Of a stretch of DNA of 64,000 nt, positions 25,401 to 37,300 are shown in pieces. A program made the translations under genes and the position numbers. Positions within the stretch are counted from its first letter, which is position 1; every line of letters begins with the position of its first letter. A model generated the notes under the pieces. That model was not told the origin of the DNA. It saw only the letters and a program-made list of their open reading frames with translations, and did not search any database. Source of the DNA: Phallusia mammillata (lineage: Eukaryota > Chordata > Ascidiacea > Phlebobranchia > Ascidiidae); assembly GCA_003260075.1 (NCBI GenBank), contig QLIY01000087.1, positions 62,001 through 126,000 of the forward strand, in the 5' to 3' direction.

Positions 25401-28086
25401 GGAAAAAGCATTTACAGCACTGATTACAAATACATGTTATGTCATTAAGTTGATATGTTTTAAATTATGCAACAAAAGAGGCACTAGAAGGCAAGTGGCT
25501 CACATTGCCAGCACAGAATCATTGCGTTGGTCGTGTTCTGCTGCAAGCAAAAACCAACTGCTTGCTTCAAACTGTGGATAGTCATTGAATTACGAATGTA
25601 ACTTGAAACATTTTGGATTGTGTCATACCACAAGGCATTGTATTCTGTCTGACACCTAATTCGATGCCGACAGCCATAGAATAATAATACCGACACCCCT
25701 CAAACAATTACCTACATTGTTAGCAGACTACAAGAAGAGTTATTACCAGAAATCTAGGGTGGAATTTGTGGAAACATTTCAAGCATTCAGCACATGCTAA
25801 ATATATTACTATGTATCAATTTAATTTTTTTACCCCATTTGACTACTCCAGAAATGTAGGTTGAAATTTGTGGATTGCCGAAACAAGTATACAGCTCATA
25901 CCAAATATACTACTTGCAATATACCAACTGAAAATAACAACCAACAACACCTAGCTCATTACCTTTGATAAATTAAGCCAGTTTTAATGATTTTCAACAT
26001 ACTGGTAGGTCATTAGAAACGTATTAGCAAGTGCCTCGTTAATATGTTTATTCATGGGTGCTAAATACACTATGAAGTGAACACCCTTGGATCAAAGGGC
26101 ATAAACAAAACTTTATGTGACGCTTGTTTCGCACCTTTTTATCATTCCTTTATGCGNTTATCTATCGTTTTTATGCGACGCTTGTTTCGCACCTTTTTAT
26201 CATTCTTTTATGCGACTAAAGTGTATATAAATGGGTGCAATTGATGTGGCCTTCATATCACTGATGATGGCATGAGCATTTGCCGAAACGTTTGAACAAT
26301 AAAGCATGTCGCTTTTTACGTCTATTTGGGCCGTTATTTTCTCCATTAAACTTATGAACAGATCGGTATATAGTGTCCCAAAACTGAACAGTTTTTGAAA
26401 TTCATAAAGACTGTTTGCTTACACAGTAAAGTTTGTTGCCTTTAATTAACACAGAGACAGCTGTACATCCTGAGGAGTCTTCTTTACCAAGAGATTCCTT
26501 GTTCAGTTGTTCATCAACAGCTAGAAAACCACCTTTGCAGGATGCTGCAATGTCACAATTTCCTACAAAAAAATGCACTTATAACTATTTGATATAAAAC
26601 CAAAACTCATTCCTATTATTATTACTGTACACACATTGTAAAAAAATGAAAAAAGCTGTACAACTAATCATTTCTATTATTATTACTGTACACACATTGT
26701 AACATATTGAAAAAAGCTGTACAACTTTACATATACTAAACCTTGGCTAATTTGGACCCTTTTGGCCCAAAAATGTGTCTGCATTAGGTGAAGATCCAGA
26801 TGAACAGATGTTGATTATTTAAAGCTTCACCACATTAGAAATCATTTGTACCTCAAGTATTATCCCAATTAGGCAAAGGGCCAAATGCACCCCCCCCCCG
26901 GCCCAAAAATGTGTCTGCATTAGGTGAAGATCCAGATGAACAGATGTCGATTATTTAAAGCTTCACCACATTAGAAATCATTTGTACCTCAAGTTTTATC
27001 CCAATTAGGCAAAGGGCCAAATGCTGTTTAACTGAGATTTACTGTTCTTTATGCTTGTGCTGCAATGGCTATTAAATGTAAATATTACAATCAAAACTTA
27101 CTGTAGCCGCTGTGAGACACAATACAGTGATCAAGGTGTTTAGCAGCAAACTGGGCTGAAGCCTGGCCACCATGGCCATCAAATACTGCAAAGAAATGAG
27201 TGTCCTTCTCGTCATTTAAACATAGTTTGTGGACATGCTCATCTTCCATTGCTTTTATAGATAGAGTGGGTTAAGAAAAATAGTTCATTATTTAAATTAA
27301 AAATGTAGTTAGTTGATGCCGACTCCATCAACAAAACAAATACAAAAAAAAGTTTTTTTTAAAACTTTTTTTTACCATGATATGATTTTTTTGACAATGA
27401 AGTAAAAAGCATTTAACCTTATGATCTGGTTTAGTAAGAGGATTTAAAGATTACATAGCTAACAGATTGTTATCACTACTAATGCTGCAATCCCTATTGT
27501 AGCAATTCCTTGCCCTAAAAAATTGATTTCAAAGGATACTGATTCTCCAGCCCTGCATACAGGAAGCTCCAACTTTGAGGCTGTGATTTTCATCACTTGT
27601 GGTTTCCTTCTTGGTTACTGGTTCAGAAAGAGTCTGTCCCATTTTGTTAACATACGCACTTAAGCTTGATACAAACTTGACTTTGATATGAAGGTTTTCA
27701 GCATACAGACTCTGTATGCTTGTATAAATAGGTAAACTGTATCTCCGTTTATGTTCTCTTTTTTCAGTTGGTTCTTCTTCCAAAATGGGTGGGGATATTG
27801 ATGTTGTCTTTGCTGAATTGGTAGTTTTTCTGTGATGTATATCAGCTTTTGTGGCTGTTATTCCTGATACAGAGTGTTTCACATTAACAGAGTTTTTACT
27901 CCACCCCGGCCACTGTTTAGTGCTCTTTGTTCCAGTGATCAGTGAATCCCTGCTCTGCAGCAACTGCTGCTGTAGAAATTGGTTCAGATAGGATAACCTT
28001 TTGGTACGATCTGTTTCTGCAGCAGGTCTACGATTAGAATTTACTAAAGAGCGACTGTTGGTTGAAGAAACAGGCAATGAAGACAT
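22437..28086 (-). CDS. PP2C/PPM-family metal-dependent Ser/Thr protein phosphatase
   Basis: Six exons on the minus strand: 27540-28086, 27102-27251, 26423-26562, 24164-24389, 23556-23701, and a last exon broken by 10-C runs (first part 23222-23242 or its copy 22892-22912, remainder 22437-22634). Phases agree through exon 5. The enzyme removes phosphate from Ser/Thr using two metal ions. Visible motifs in order: [80 protein letters not shown] and GCDNMTV, so all metal-coordinating Asp residues are present. It resembles PPM1A/B/G and fungal Ptc2. The MGQ start (ATG at 27642) would expose a glycine for myristoylation, but the frame stays open to an ATG at 28086, adding 148 residues. The C terminus ends at the stop at 22437-22439. 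Confidence 0.92.
22635..23310. repeat. Segment repeated two to three times between 10-C runs (breaks last phosphatase exon)
   Basis: Ten-C runs at 22635-22644, 22882-22891, 23212-23221 and 23301-23310 separate copies of one segment. The piece starting GTCATACCAGCTAAG occurs at 22645 and 22989; the piece starting GTCCATTAGATC (start of the phosphatase last exon) occurs at 22892 and 23222. A hAT-like end CAGTGGTTCCCAAC lies at 23067 and the opposite end GGAACCACTG near 23380. The real exon should be one uninterrupted piece. Confidence 0.82.
23762..24125. repeat. Degenerate tandem repeat, about three units of 120-125 bp
   Basis: Phosphatase intron 4 contains about three diverged copies of a unit with the landmarks TTTCTGTG, ACAATGCAAA, GAATTAA and TTTCAAGYACACT. 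There is no homopolymer between the copies, so this looks like a genuine local tandem array. Confidence 0.75.
24424..24625. mobile_element. Non-autonomous hAT element, 202 bp
   Basis: Ends are CAGTGATTCTCAA and TTGAGAACCACTG, inverted. The flanking 8-mers ATTTAAAT (24416-24423) and ATTTGAAT (24626-24633) match 7 of 8. It lies in phosphatase intron 3. The element at 45925-46115 is the same family in the opposite orientation (shared GGAGCCGC and TAGTTGGGAGCC motifs). Confidence 0.85.
25275..25468. repeat. Tandem duplication of about 97 bp
   Basis: The block ending TTATGTCATTAAGTTAATAT (near 25360) is repeated with the same order of landmarks ending TTATGTCATTAAGTTGATAT (near 25457). The copies are diverged and no homopolymer separates them. 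In phosphatase intron 3. Confidence 0.65.
26112..26370. repeat. Dispersed repeat (GCCGAAACGTTTGAACAATA family) with a local duplication at an n
   Basis: The piece GACGCTTGTTTCGCACC occurs twice, split by a single n near 26158. It is followed by GCATGAGCATTTGCCGAAAC, then GTTTGAACAATAAAGCATGT and ACGTCTATTTGGGCCGTTA, motifs shared with copies near 6075-6190, 43735-43890, 54651-54817, 54901-55031 and 58580-58695. Confidence 0.75.
26609..26726. repeat. Tandem duplication of about 60 bp
   Basis: The sequence with landmarks TATTATTATTACTGTACAC and AAAAAAGCTGTACAACT appears twice in direct succession in phosphatase intron 2, with small differences. Confidence 0.8.
26735..27044. mobile_element. pogo/Tigger-like element containing an allele duplication
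   Basis: The left end TACTAAACCTTGGCTAA and the right end (complement CAGTAAATCTCAGTTAA) resemble the CAGTAAACCTCGGTTAA ends of the clear element at 40002. Inside, 26763-26889 is repeated at 26900-27023 across ten C (26890-26899), so the natural element is about 135 bp shorter. Confidence 0.65.
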
Positions 28087-29553
28087 GCTGCACCCAACAG
28101 TTACTGCACTAAAACAATTCTATACAATACACATTCATACCATATCTACATGTCTTCAGGCAACCACATCAACTGTTTACTTTGTATCAGTGACATATTT
28201 ACCCTACCACAGGATGCCCCATTCACACCACACCACATACCCCTTCCACATATGTGAAACAACAAGGTATTTTTATGAAAGGCTTGGCAAAATGTGTCGG
28301 TAGGTCACAGTCGGGTGGCCATCAAACAAAAGCACTCAGCTGTATGTGAACAAACAATAACAGCAGAGTCATGTTAAGGGTGGGAAACAAGCATCATGCC
28401 ACAGCATGTAAATACATGAAAGGCTGAAAGGGGTTCTTTGCCTTATTGTCCAAACATCTTATATTAAATTGAAACTTCTTAGCTATAGATTTTATGATTT
28501 CTGATCATTATTAAACCAACAATATTTTAGGCATATAGGCAACTGTGTATTTGATATAATTTGTTCTACTATCTTTTAAATAAGTTATTTAAAAAAATTA
28601 GAATCACTATGACTAAGCGGTTCTATTGTTTATTAAACAGACATTACCAATTCAAACCAGTAGTCTGGTTTTAATAAAACCAAATGTTGTATGCAAACTT
28701 TGTACATTATAAACTAAAAGAAAAAAAAGAAGATGCACAAATAAAACAAAAAAAGGTTTGTCAAATGTCAATGTTACAACTTCGTTTCCGATGATTTACT
28801 GTGATTACTGCAGCTTTACAGATAAGTGCAAAAATATCATTGATTACAATTATAATTTTCACCCAGTGTAAACATAAAATGTTTTATTAAAACTTTCTGG
28901 TTTGGGTTTTATTGTTGAAACATGTTTTGAAAAAAAAAAACTATCCGATTTGTTATGTTAATGTGACAAACCTAGCACTTGCTTGCTAATGTGGTATGAA
29001 CCTGAAAAATTTTCAGCCATGTTTTGAAACGGACAACCCCACAACGTGATAAATAATACGGTAATGTCAATCAAATGTAGGAAGTCGGCACAACTGCAAT
29101 TGTCCACATTTCACATGCTTTTGATTAAAAAAATATTACAATCAAATTATCAAATCCATTACCCGGTTGTTCTATAGAACAGTTCTTTAACGCTAAAAAC
29201 TACAGCGGAAGTTACGCGGTAGATCATACGCGTTTGCGAAAAAAATTAAAAAATCCGTGATTTTTTTCCAAATACCTGCCTGACCCTAAGCCATTGAGAG
29301 CTACGAAAAGCAGTTCGAAAACTAAGTTCGATGTTAACAATAATACTAAACAACTGTTTTGACAAAAAAATTACCAAAGATCGACATGGAATAACGCAAC
29401 AGACAATACTTGACACAAAACTTCAAACGGTTCCTTCGCGAAACTCTTGCCTTCATTACAAAAATGCACCGCCTAACTATATCCCATCAGCGAAACAAAG
29501 AATTGTCGTTTGAAAACGAATCAACAACCGACATTTGTTTAGGTTTGTAATTT

Positions 29554-29556
<3 letters not shown>

Positions 29557-29607
<51 letters not shown>
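29557..29607. repeat. Run of 51 C between 18-bp direct repeats
   Basis: The run is flanked on both sides by TAGGTTTGTAATTTAGTC. One C belongs to the left repeat, leaving exactly 50. The layout fits a gap placeholder over an 18-bp overlap better than a natural tract. Confidence 0.75.
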
Positions 29608-31758
29608 TAGGTTTGTAATTTAGTCGGTTTAAAACTTATAGGGGTTTGCAAGAACGTGCGACCCAACAAAGAGGTTTTCACTTTTTATGTACGGTACAGG
29701 CCGTCGTGACTTTGCATCAAAGGCAAACTCTTCTTTGTGATCGGAAACTTTTAAAATGTCAAAGTTCAACACGAAAACCTACAAGTTTTTCTTTTTGCAA
29801 TCTTTTACGTTCTTGTTCACGTAGTGTGAACATGAAAGCCACCGTTTTGTGGAGGTTTATGTAATCTCCTAAACACTACTCAATCAAAATGATGTCATAT
29901 TTATCTTTATTGTTTTGTTTTGCGTTACATAGTTCTTCAAGAATATGTGATCATCGCACCGGTTTATGTATATGTGGCAGATTTAGAAATGCTGCAATGA
30001 TTGGTGTCATCGGATGCACTCACTTTACCTTGCAATCGAAACCGAACGCTGAGATATTGCAAAAACGTTTTTTTCATAATCCAAAAATTACCAAAAATTA
30101 TGGCATTACTAAATTATCACAAAAAAATAATCTGAAAGTATGACGTATATTCCTTGCAGGTAGTGGGCGCTGTTGCAGTACATTTTTGGTACTTCCAATG
30201 GTCCCCAATGGTTCAGGCCCTAAACTTCGAGGGTGCCTGCTTACCCATGCAGCCTAGAGATACAGCATCAGTTTTTCCGCCAGACAACAATGGCAAAATG
30301 AGGATGTTGAAATTTAAATCCAGAAAGTTACCATGAAACCCATTGAATGTTTATCAATAAATGATTGTTTTTAGTATCTCACTTAAAAAAGGACCGCTTT
30401 ATGTTTCATGGGGGTGTATGTGATCAGAACATTCGTTTATTAACCGCGCATTTCGCATTCTCCCACTACGTGACAACCAAACACGTTAACATGCGACCGA
30501 CTATTGGTTTGATTTCAAAGTTCAAGTAACTATTGGTTAATTGCGAAATCTTACTTCGGTATTGATTTGTGTTTTGTATTGTGGGACTAATTTTAAATGA
30601 CAAATCCAAACTTACTGCAACGAATAAGTTGGTTAGAGCAGTTCAATGGTGGAAAATTCGGTTATTTTAGCATCGGCGTATTAAATCTTTATTAATTCGC
30701 TGCAATATTTTTAAACTATATGTAATACATGACTTCGTGACTTTGAGTTACAAAAACGCTCTTACGAACAGTGCCGCATAGTTTCAATTCAGAAAAAAAA
30801 ATTAATAAAATGTCGATATCCATATGACAACAAATATCGCCAAAGGTAATGTTTGAATTGGAACACCGCGGTTTTAGCGACATAAGCGCCTATTGTCCTG
30901 TCTTGGGGTGCGCCACAATAGTCTTTGTTGCGTAATTGTCATGCTATTAATCTTAGCTATATAGACTAACCTATGTGTTGATTTCAGATATGCCAGGCTT
31001 TTAAAACTTCGGAAAGTGGTTTGTTGTTAAAACCACAACGCTATTGTGCTGTTTAGTTAGTGGTGTTTTGTATAGCAACTGTTTTTCTGTTTACGTCTTC
31101 CTCTAGTGGTTTGTACACTTTCTTTCTGACAAGAAAAGTGTTTGTAGTTTTTAAAGAAGGTTGTTGTTTTGTACTTGACTTTCATATCAAGATGTAGTTA
31201 GATCATGATTGGCATCAGTGTATTGCTATTAAAAAAAACAAGGGAACCTTGTTTTTCGTGTTTTTTCTTATGTAACTAAAATGTTTGTCGAAATTGCCCC
31301 AAAAATGTAAAGATGCAATACTTGACATATATACTTTAACTAGTAATTTGTTTTGATGGAATAGTTAAACATACATTAACGGCTTTCTATAAGGTATATT
31401 AGCCAAAAAATCAGATTAGTCCCAACAACAAGCCACTTTTTAAACAGCTACAAATAACCGCCACATAACAATACAATTGCGCGCCGTTGTCATGGTGACT
31501 GAAAAGCGATTTGGGTCAATCAAACACGCCAAACGTTTTTTTTTTAAGCATTGGCGGTGTACGGGAAGTGCCCCGCTAAATCAACATGGCGTTTGGCCGT
31601 CGCGGCTAAGCGGGTTTATGACGAGTTTTCCAAACGTGACTACAGCGAGTAAGGAACGGTGTTGTGTTGTGTTAACGTCGGTTGTTAACAGTTGAACGCT
31701 GAGAACACGGCTTTGCTTCAAAAACTTATGTAGCAATAACCCATGAAGGAGTAGTTTT

Positions 31759-32046
31759 CAACGTCGCTATTGTTTTTACTGGTAAGAGGCAGAACTACCG
31801 CTGGTTAACAGAGTGGCTTTCAAAGGTAAAGGCCAAATTTACAAGTGTTCATTTAATTTGGGTTGTAGCATGTTTTGTTTCAAGTGACGTAGTTCAAGCC
31901 CCCCCCCCAACGTCGCTATTGTTTTTACTGGTAAGAGGCAGAACTACCGCTGGTTATCAGAGTGGCTTTCAAAGGTAAAGGCCAAATTTACAAGTGTTCA
32001 CTTAATTTGGGTTGTAGCTTGTTTTGTTTCAAGTGACGTAGTTCAA
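31759..32046. repeat. Direct duplication of about 138 bp around a 10-C run
   Basis: 31759-31896 and 31909-32046 are the same sequence with a few substitutions, separated by ten C at 31899-31908. Confidence 0.88.
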
Positions 32047-32369
32047 TCAAGCTACGGAGAATGTTGATTTCACAGACAGCACACTTTTCAGTCATTCAGA
32101 ACGGATGTAGACAATATAGCGTTCCAACACAATGGTATGAAACAGTACAATACACCTGTAGAAGACTTGCATATCGATGTGGAATAATTCGAGAGAAAAA
32201 CAAATACCCAAATACCCCATCTTCATAAAACATGGAGTTGACAAATGTTATTTTGTTGGCCATGTCGAGACATGCTAACTGTGGGTCCTGCTTGGGTAGA
32301 TCATTAACTTGCAAGTCAGTGCGCGTTACTATGGCGATGGTACATCACCAAACGCCTTCTCCACTTGGA

Positions 32370-32703
32370 AAGCTATTCGTTGCGCAGTTTCTATCAGTTC
32401 AAATTTTGGGCTTGTACATCTAAAACTGATTTTTATGAAATTTCTGTTGGCTTCTTGGTATAATAACCATTAGTTGCTGAGTTGCTTACTGTGTACACCT
32501 TGCGCTGTGTAGGTGGATAACCCCCCCCCCAGCTATTCGTTGCGCAGTTTCTATCAGTTCAAATTTTGGGCTTGTACACCTAAAATTACGTTTACAAGTA
32601 AGTGGATTGCCTGAACTGAATTTCATGAAATTGATATTGGCATCTTGGTATAATAACCGTTAGTTGCTTACTGTGTACACCTTGCGCTGTGTAGGTGGAT
32701 ACA
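32370..32703. repeat. Direct duplication of 150-170 bp around a 10-C run
   Basis: The block starting AGCTATTCGTTGCGCAG occurs at 32370 and 32531, each running to GTAGGTGGATA. The separator is ten C at 32521-32530. The copies differ by substitutions and small indels. Confidence 0.87.
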
Positions 32704-33850
32704 TCAAAGACAAATACTTCAGGCGATGTAGCCAAAGGCCAGTACGAGCCCTAATTGAACTGTCAACACAATATTTTGTTTTTGAATTCCTAAGAAACCC
32801 AACTGTACGTGTGAAAAAGCCTGTCTTTATATTCATTGTCAGGTAGAGAGTAGAGGGGCAGTCCGTGCACATGCTTTTGTGGTGTAACAAGGCGTGAAGC
32901 TTGTATGATTAGGAAACAGTACGTCCAATTAATGACCATGTACTGGAAAGAATTGTTTACTGCGGATTAGCACAGTGGGAAACTGCGTTTTGAGCCACAA
33001 TGCTAAAGCGGTGTGTTATGAAACAGAAGTGAACTGAAAAAGTTGTACAGGGTACTATGTCCCATTGTTTATCATTTTTAAGTCGATTTTGTTGTTTGTG
33101 TTGAAACCCCGAAGCAAGGCAACAGCTAAGTTCACATCCAAGGGGAAAGTGTTTCTTGTGTGGAATTATCACACCTCTAGAAACCAACGTAAACACTCCG
33201 CACCAACTGTTTTGGCCTTTGTCCGCCTTCGGGTGCAAAACCCACTTGAGAGGGCTTGAAGGGCCAAGCACAAATCAGTGGTTTCGTCAATGCTAGGTAC
33301 TCAGCAGACTGTCCTGTGCGCAGGGATATTTATCAATGCGCCTGTTCACATGATTGGAATGCCCGCGAGTGGAAATGTTGAAGGGCTCGCAGCGCGGGGA
33401 GAGGGGATGGCAATCAAGCTGGAGCCTTGCTGTGGTCTGGCGCGTAAACATGACAAAGTTTCGATGGGTTTGATTATGTTGAGTTTAAGGCTGGTAGAAA
33501 AACATTTTAAGGCTTTGCAGGCACATATGTCAGATTATTAGATATTTTGAGTCTAGTCATAACAAATAAAAATAACTGCCAGTATATCGTTTATTCAAAC
33601 AATTGTATGTATGACCCATGTTAGCATTCTTTTAGCAGCTAACTGAGCAAAACATTGGGTTCTTGTTACTCCCTTCTGTTTGTGTGTGTGTTGTTATGTT
33701 AAGTTGGCCGAACCGCAATGTTTAACACTTACGTTCACGAATTTCAAACCTCTTTATTGTTATTCTTGATGTTTGTTTGCAGAAAATTATACCGATTAAG
33801 GAAAATAGAATAAATTGATTTTTTTCTTGTGCCTGCCTGCCCGCCCAACC

Positions 33851-34248
33851 ATGACGAAAATGGGCGGCAAGGTTAAAGAGGAGTTTTTGGACATAGATGG
33901 AGAACGGGTAAGAATTTTTTTATGGCGAACGGTTTTTGTCGCGTGCCCGAATATAGGCAACTTTGTAGAAATACAAGTCAATTCTATTGGGTGGCGCTTA
34001 AATACAAATGAGTTTTGTATGACTGGTTTTTGAAAGTTGTTTTTCAAGAAGACACAATTTGATACCATTGTCTTAATTTTGTAAACAACTTAAAAATTGT
34101 CTTTAAACTGTTTTGACAGTTGTAGAACTAAATTACCTTAGAAAAGGCTAATTATTTTTGACTTGTCTCGGTCATTTTTCTGTCGTTCTAACTACACAAC
34201 AGCCATATGTCGCATTTTTTTGACCAGCACAGTAATTAATTTTAAAAG

Positions 34249-34339
<91 letters not shown>

Positions 34340-37300
34340 TTAAAAGTCCGTCTTGATAAATGGAAAAAGGCCATTTCCCAAGATGAAAACCGACAAACTG
34401 TCCAAAAGTTTTTCGACGATCCTTCTATCTTGCTTCTCATGTTTTCAGCCCCAGTAAGTTTACTGAGAAATTACTTTTTGAATCTATGATAAATTTGTGG
34501 CAACTTAATTTTGTGCCGTTTTTGGTAATGCTGTTGTATTCCTGATATTGCAGAAGTGCAAAAGCCGTTGAACTTTCTATTTAATGTAAAGGCTCCATGG
34601 GTTCCTAACTTTGCCTTATAAGGTGTGGTGCGACTGCTGCGTTTTTTACTTGCTCTACTCTACGTTTTACCGTATTTCCAACAATGAGTCAGCTGATTCA
34701 GTGTGAATAGTGCAAAGTGGTTAAATGGCACAATGTTATGCATAAAACCAAAATACAGCATACAATGAAATACGGTAATAACAAAACCATTCCACAAAAC
34801 AAATGACCCCCTTTTGTTATGGGACACATATTGTTTTCGTACGTTTTTGTGTATAAATTAACAAAATTATATGATGTAAGTATAGCGATTGATGTATGTG
34901 GTAAATCGTTATGTGTAGAAATTGGCAATTTTTCGAACAGTCGCCTTTCTAGATTTGATGTATTTTTGACATTTTTCTACAGTTGGGTGGCGCTGTTACG
35001 ATATCACGTGAGTTCAGTGAGGCGATGAAGAACAAAACAGTTTATTTGATGCGACGACGAACTGTTCCTATTCAACGGGACAACTTTCGAAATGTTTTGG
35101 TGGTTGGCGATCTTTCTAACACAACCTTCAGTCATTTGACTTCGTTTGTTCATGAGGTAAACAGTTTTTATAGCATACACTTTTTTGGGTTAGACTACAA
35201 GCTTGCCAAACGTTTTTATCATATCATTGCATGAATGTGCACAGTAAAACCCTTTAACATTTAGGCACCAAAGACAGTGCCACGGTATTTGTTTATTTTT
35301 GCTGTTGCTTACGTTTATAGACAAATAACAACAAAATGTGGACCTAGTTTGAAAAGTTTTAAATGTGGACCTGGCCCCCCCCCCACTTCGTTTGTTCATG
35401 AGGTAAACAGTTTTTATAGCATACACTTTTTTTGTTAGACTACAAGCTTACCAAGAGTTTTTATGATTTTATTGCATGAATGTACACAGTAAAACGGTTT
35501 AACATTTGAGCACTAAAGACAGTATCACGGTGTTTGTTTATTTTTCCCTATTGGTTACGTTTATGGACAAATAACAACACTATATGTCCCCCCCCCCTTT
35601 TGAAAGTTTTACATTTGTAGGCTTAGCATCACATATGCAGTAATATTTCATTGTGCGATACTTTTGATCAAATTGTTGTTAATTTTGACCCATAAAGTAT
35701 AAATTTATTTAAGTTCGGACGTGTTGCAGTAATAAGTATAAATTTTGAGCCAATCACTTCAGCGTAAAGTGGTGCAAGAAATTGCTGTTGTTGCAGAATT
35801 TTTCGTTAAATAATGATTTTCGTTAAAAAAATAAAAAAAGGTTTCGTTAAATAATGACAGGCCACTGGTAGAAACCCCCCCCCCTGTTTGGGTCGCGACC
35901 CATACTTTGAGAACCACTGCTATATGTGGACCTAGTTTTGATAAACCTTACATTTGTAGGCTTAGCATCACATATGTAGTAATGTCCCATTTTTGTGATA
36001 CTTTTGATCAAATTGTTGTTAATTTTGACCCCAAAGATTACATTTGCGTATGTTCCCAACATGTTGTAGTGACAAGTTTTAATTTTGAGCTAGTCAATTC
36101 AGCGTAAGGTGGTACAATAAATTGCTTTTGTTGCAGCATTTTTAGGTTTCGATAAATAATGACAGGCCACTGGTAGAAAAATTCTATACCTAGCGGACTA
36201 TTTAAATTATTCCAATACGATTTGTTACAGATTGCATTCACGCTGCTTGGCAATACTGGAAACCACTCAGCGTGGCCGGGTGTGGTGTCCGATGACGTCA
36301 CGCGTCACGTGAACACTCTCATCGGACGGGTGGATGTATCCGAGGGTCTTGTGTCGGGCAAAACCGTCCTCCCAATGCCCGTAGAGGGTAGGGGGGTGTT
36401 GGACGCCCCAGAAGACGGAGAAGGCATTAACGGAAGAGGCAGCTCGGCGTCGCAGAGTAGACCGACCTCTAGTGGCAGCGATATTGCTGGTGATAAGTGA
36501 GTAGATTTTTTGCAGTTTGCTCTGGTTGCGTGTGATGAGCTTTCCTGATTGCTATTGAATACATTTTTTGGTTTATAAAGACAGTAAAAACACACAGTAA
36601 GGTTCAAAATATCTGGTGGCTCTATTTTGTTTACCCCTTTTGCAGATTTCGGTGGAAAATCTCCCCCAAAGTTTACTTAGAAGTTCCATACTCAATACAT
36701 TACTGCTTATTTTTTATCCTCAAAGCATATCATAAGTTACCGCCTCCTCTGGGCAAAAATGTACCCCAGTCGAGAACCTCTGTCCGATATTAGCAGGCAG
36801 AACGCAACAAGTTATTCGGGAAAGTTTAAAACACTGCATTTTTTCCCTGTTACTAAACAAACTGGGCGCCGTTAAGATGGCTACGTTAGCTCATACAGCC
36901 AATCTCTTACGACCAGCTGCACTGATGAAACTCTTCGGTCGAGACAGTGTGCACTCTGTGTAGCTTATTGCAATTTTGCCTTTTGTTTAGACTCTATCGC
37001 TCCCAGAGGCCAGTCATCCACGCTATTGAGTCTACGGTAATTGAATGGGCCCATCAGATCGAAGCTGTGGTACGACAGGATTCGTCGGAACCACTGCTGG
37101 CTGGCCGAAACCCATGGCCTCATGAGGAGCTCAACTTTTGGAAAGCCAAATTCAAAAACCTAAAGTAAGTTTAGATAATCACTGGTTTTGGGATTTACGT
37201 TCCCCATGCAGTTAAACGCATTATGCCATTAACCGGATTCGTATGTACTGTACAGACACATACAGGATCAGTTGGACAACCCGAAGATAGGAAAGATGGC

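Larger units (their letters stand above)
28087..33850. other. Intergenic region between the divergent phosphatase and dynein genes
   Basis: Both genes start outward from here, so it must carry both promoters and 5' UTRs. No coding gene is supported; the open frames are short, without domains and not joined by convincing splice sites. It contains a 51-C run at 29557-29607 and allele-like duplications at 31759-32046 and 32370-32703. Confidence 0.6.

Noticed and set aside
30154-30336. Short open frame upstream of dynein
   Set aside because: No domain, no neighbouring exons in phase, no support beyond an open frame.
33278-33541. 87-codon frame before the dynein start
   Set aside because: No similarity to dynein or any family I recognise; not linked by splice sites to 33851.
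34163-34489. Open frame with about 30 prolines (or glycines on the other strand)
   Set aside because: It is produced by the 91-C run, which is most likely a gap placeholder; only the part after 34340 matches dynein.
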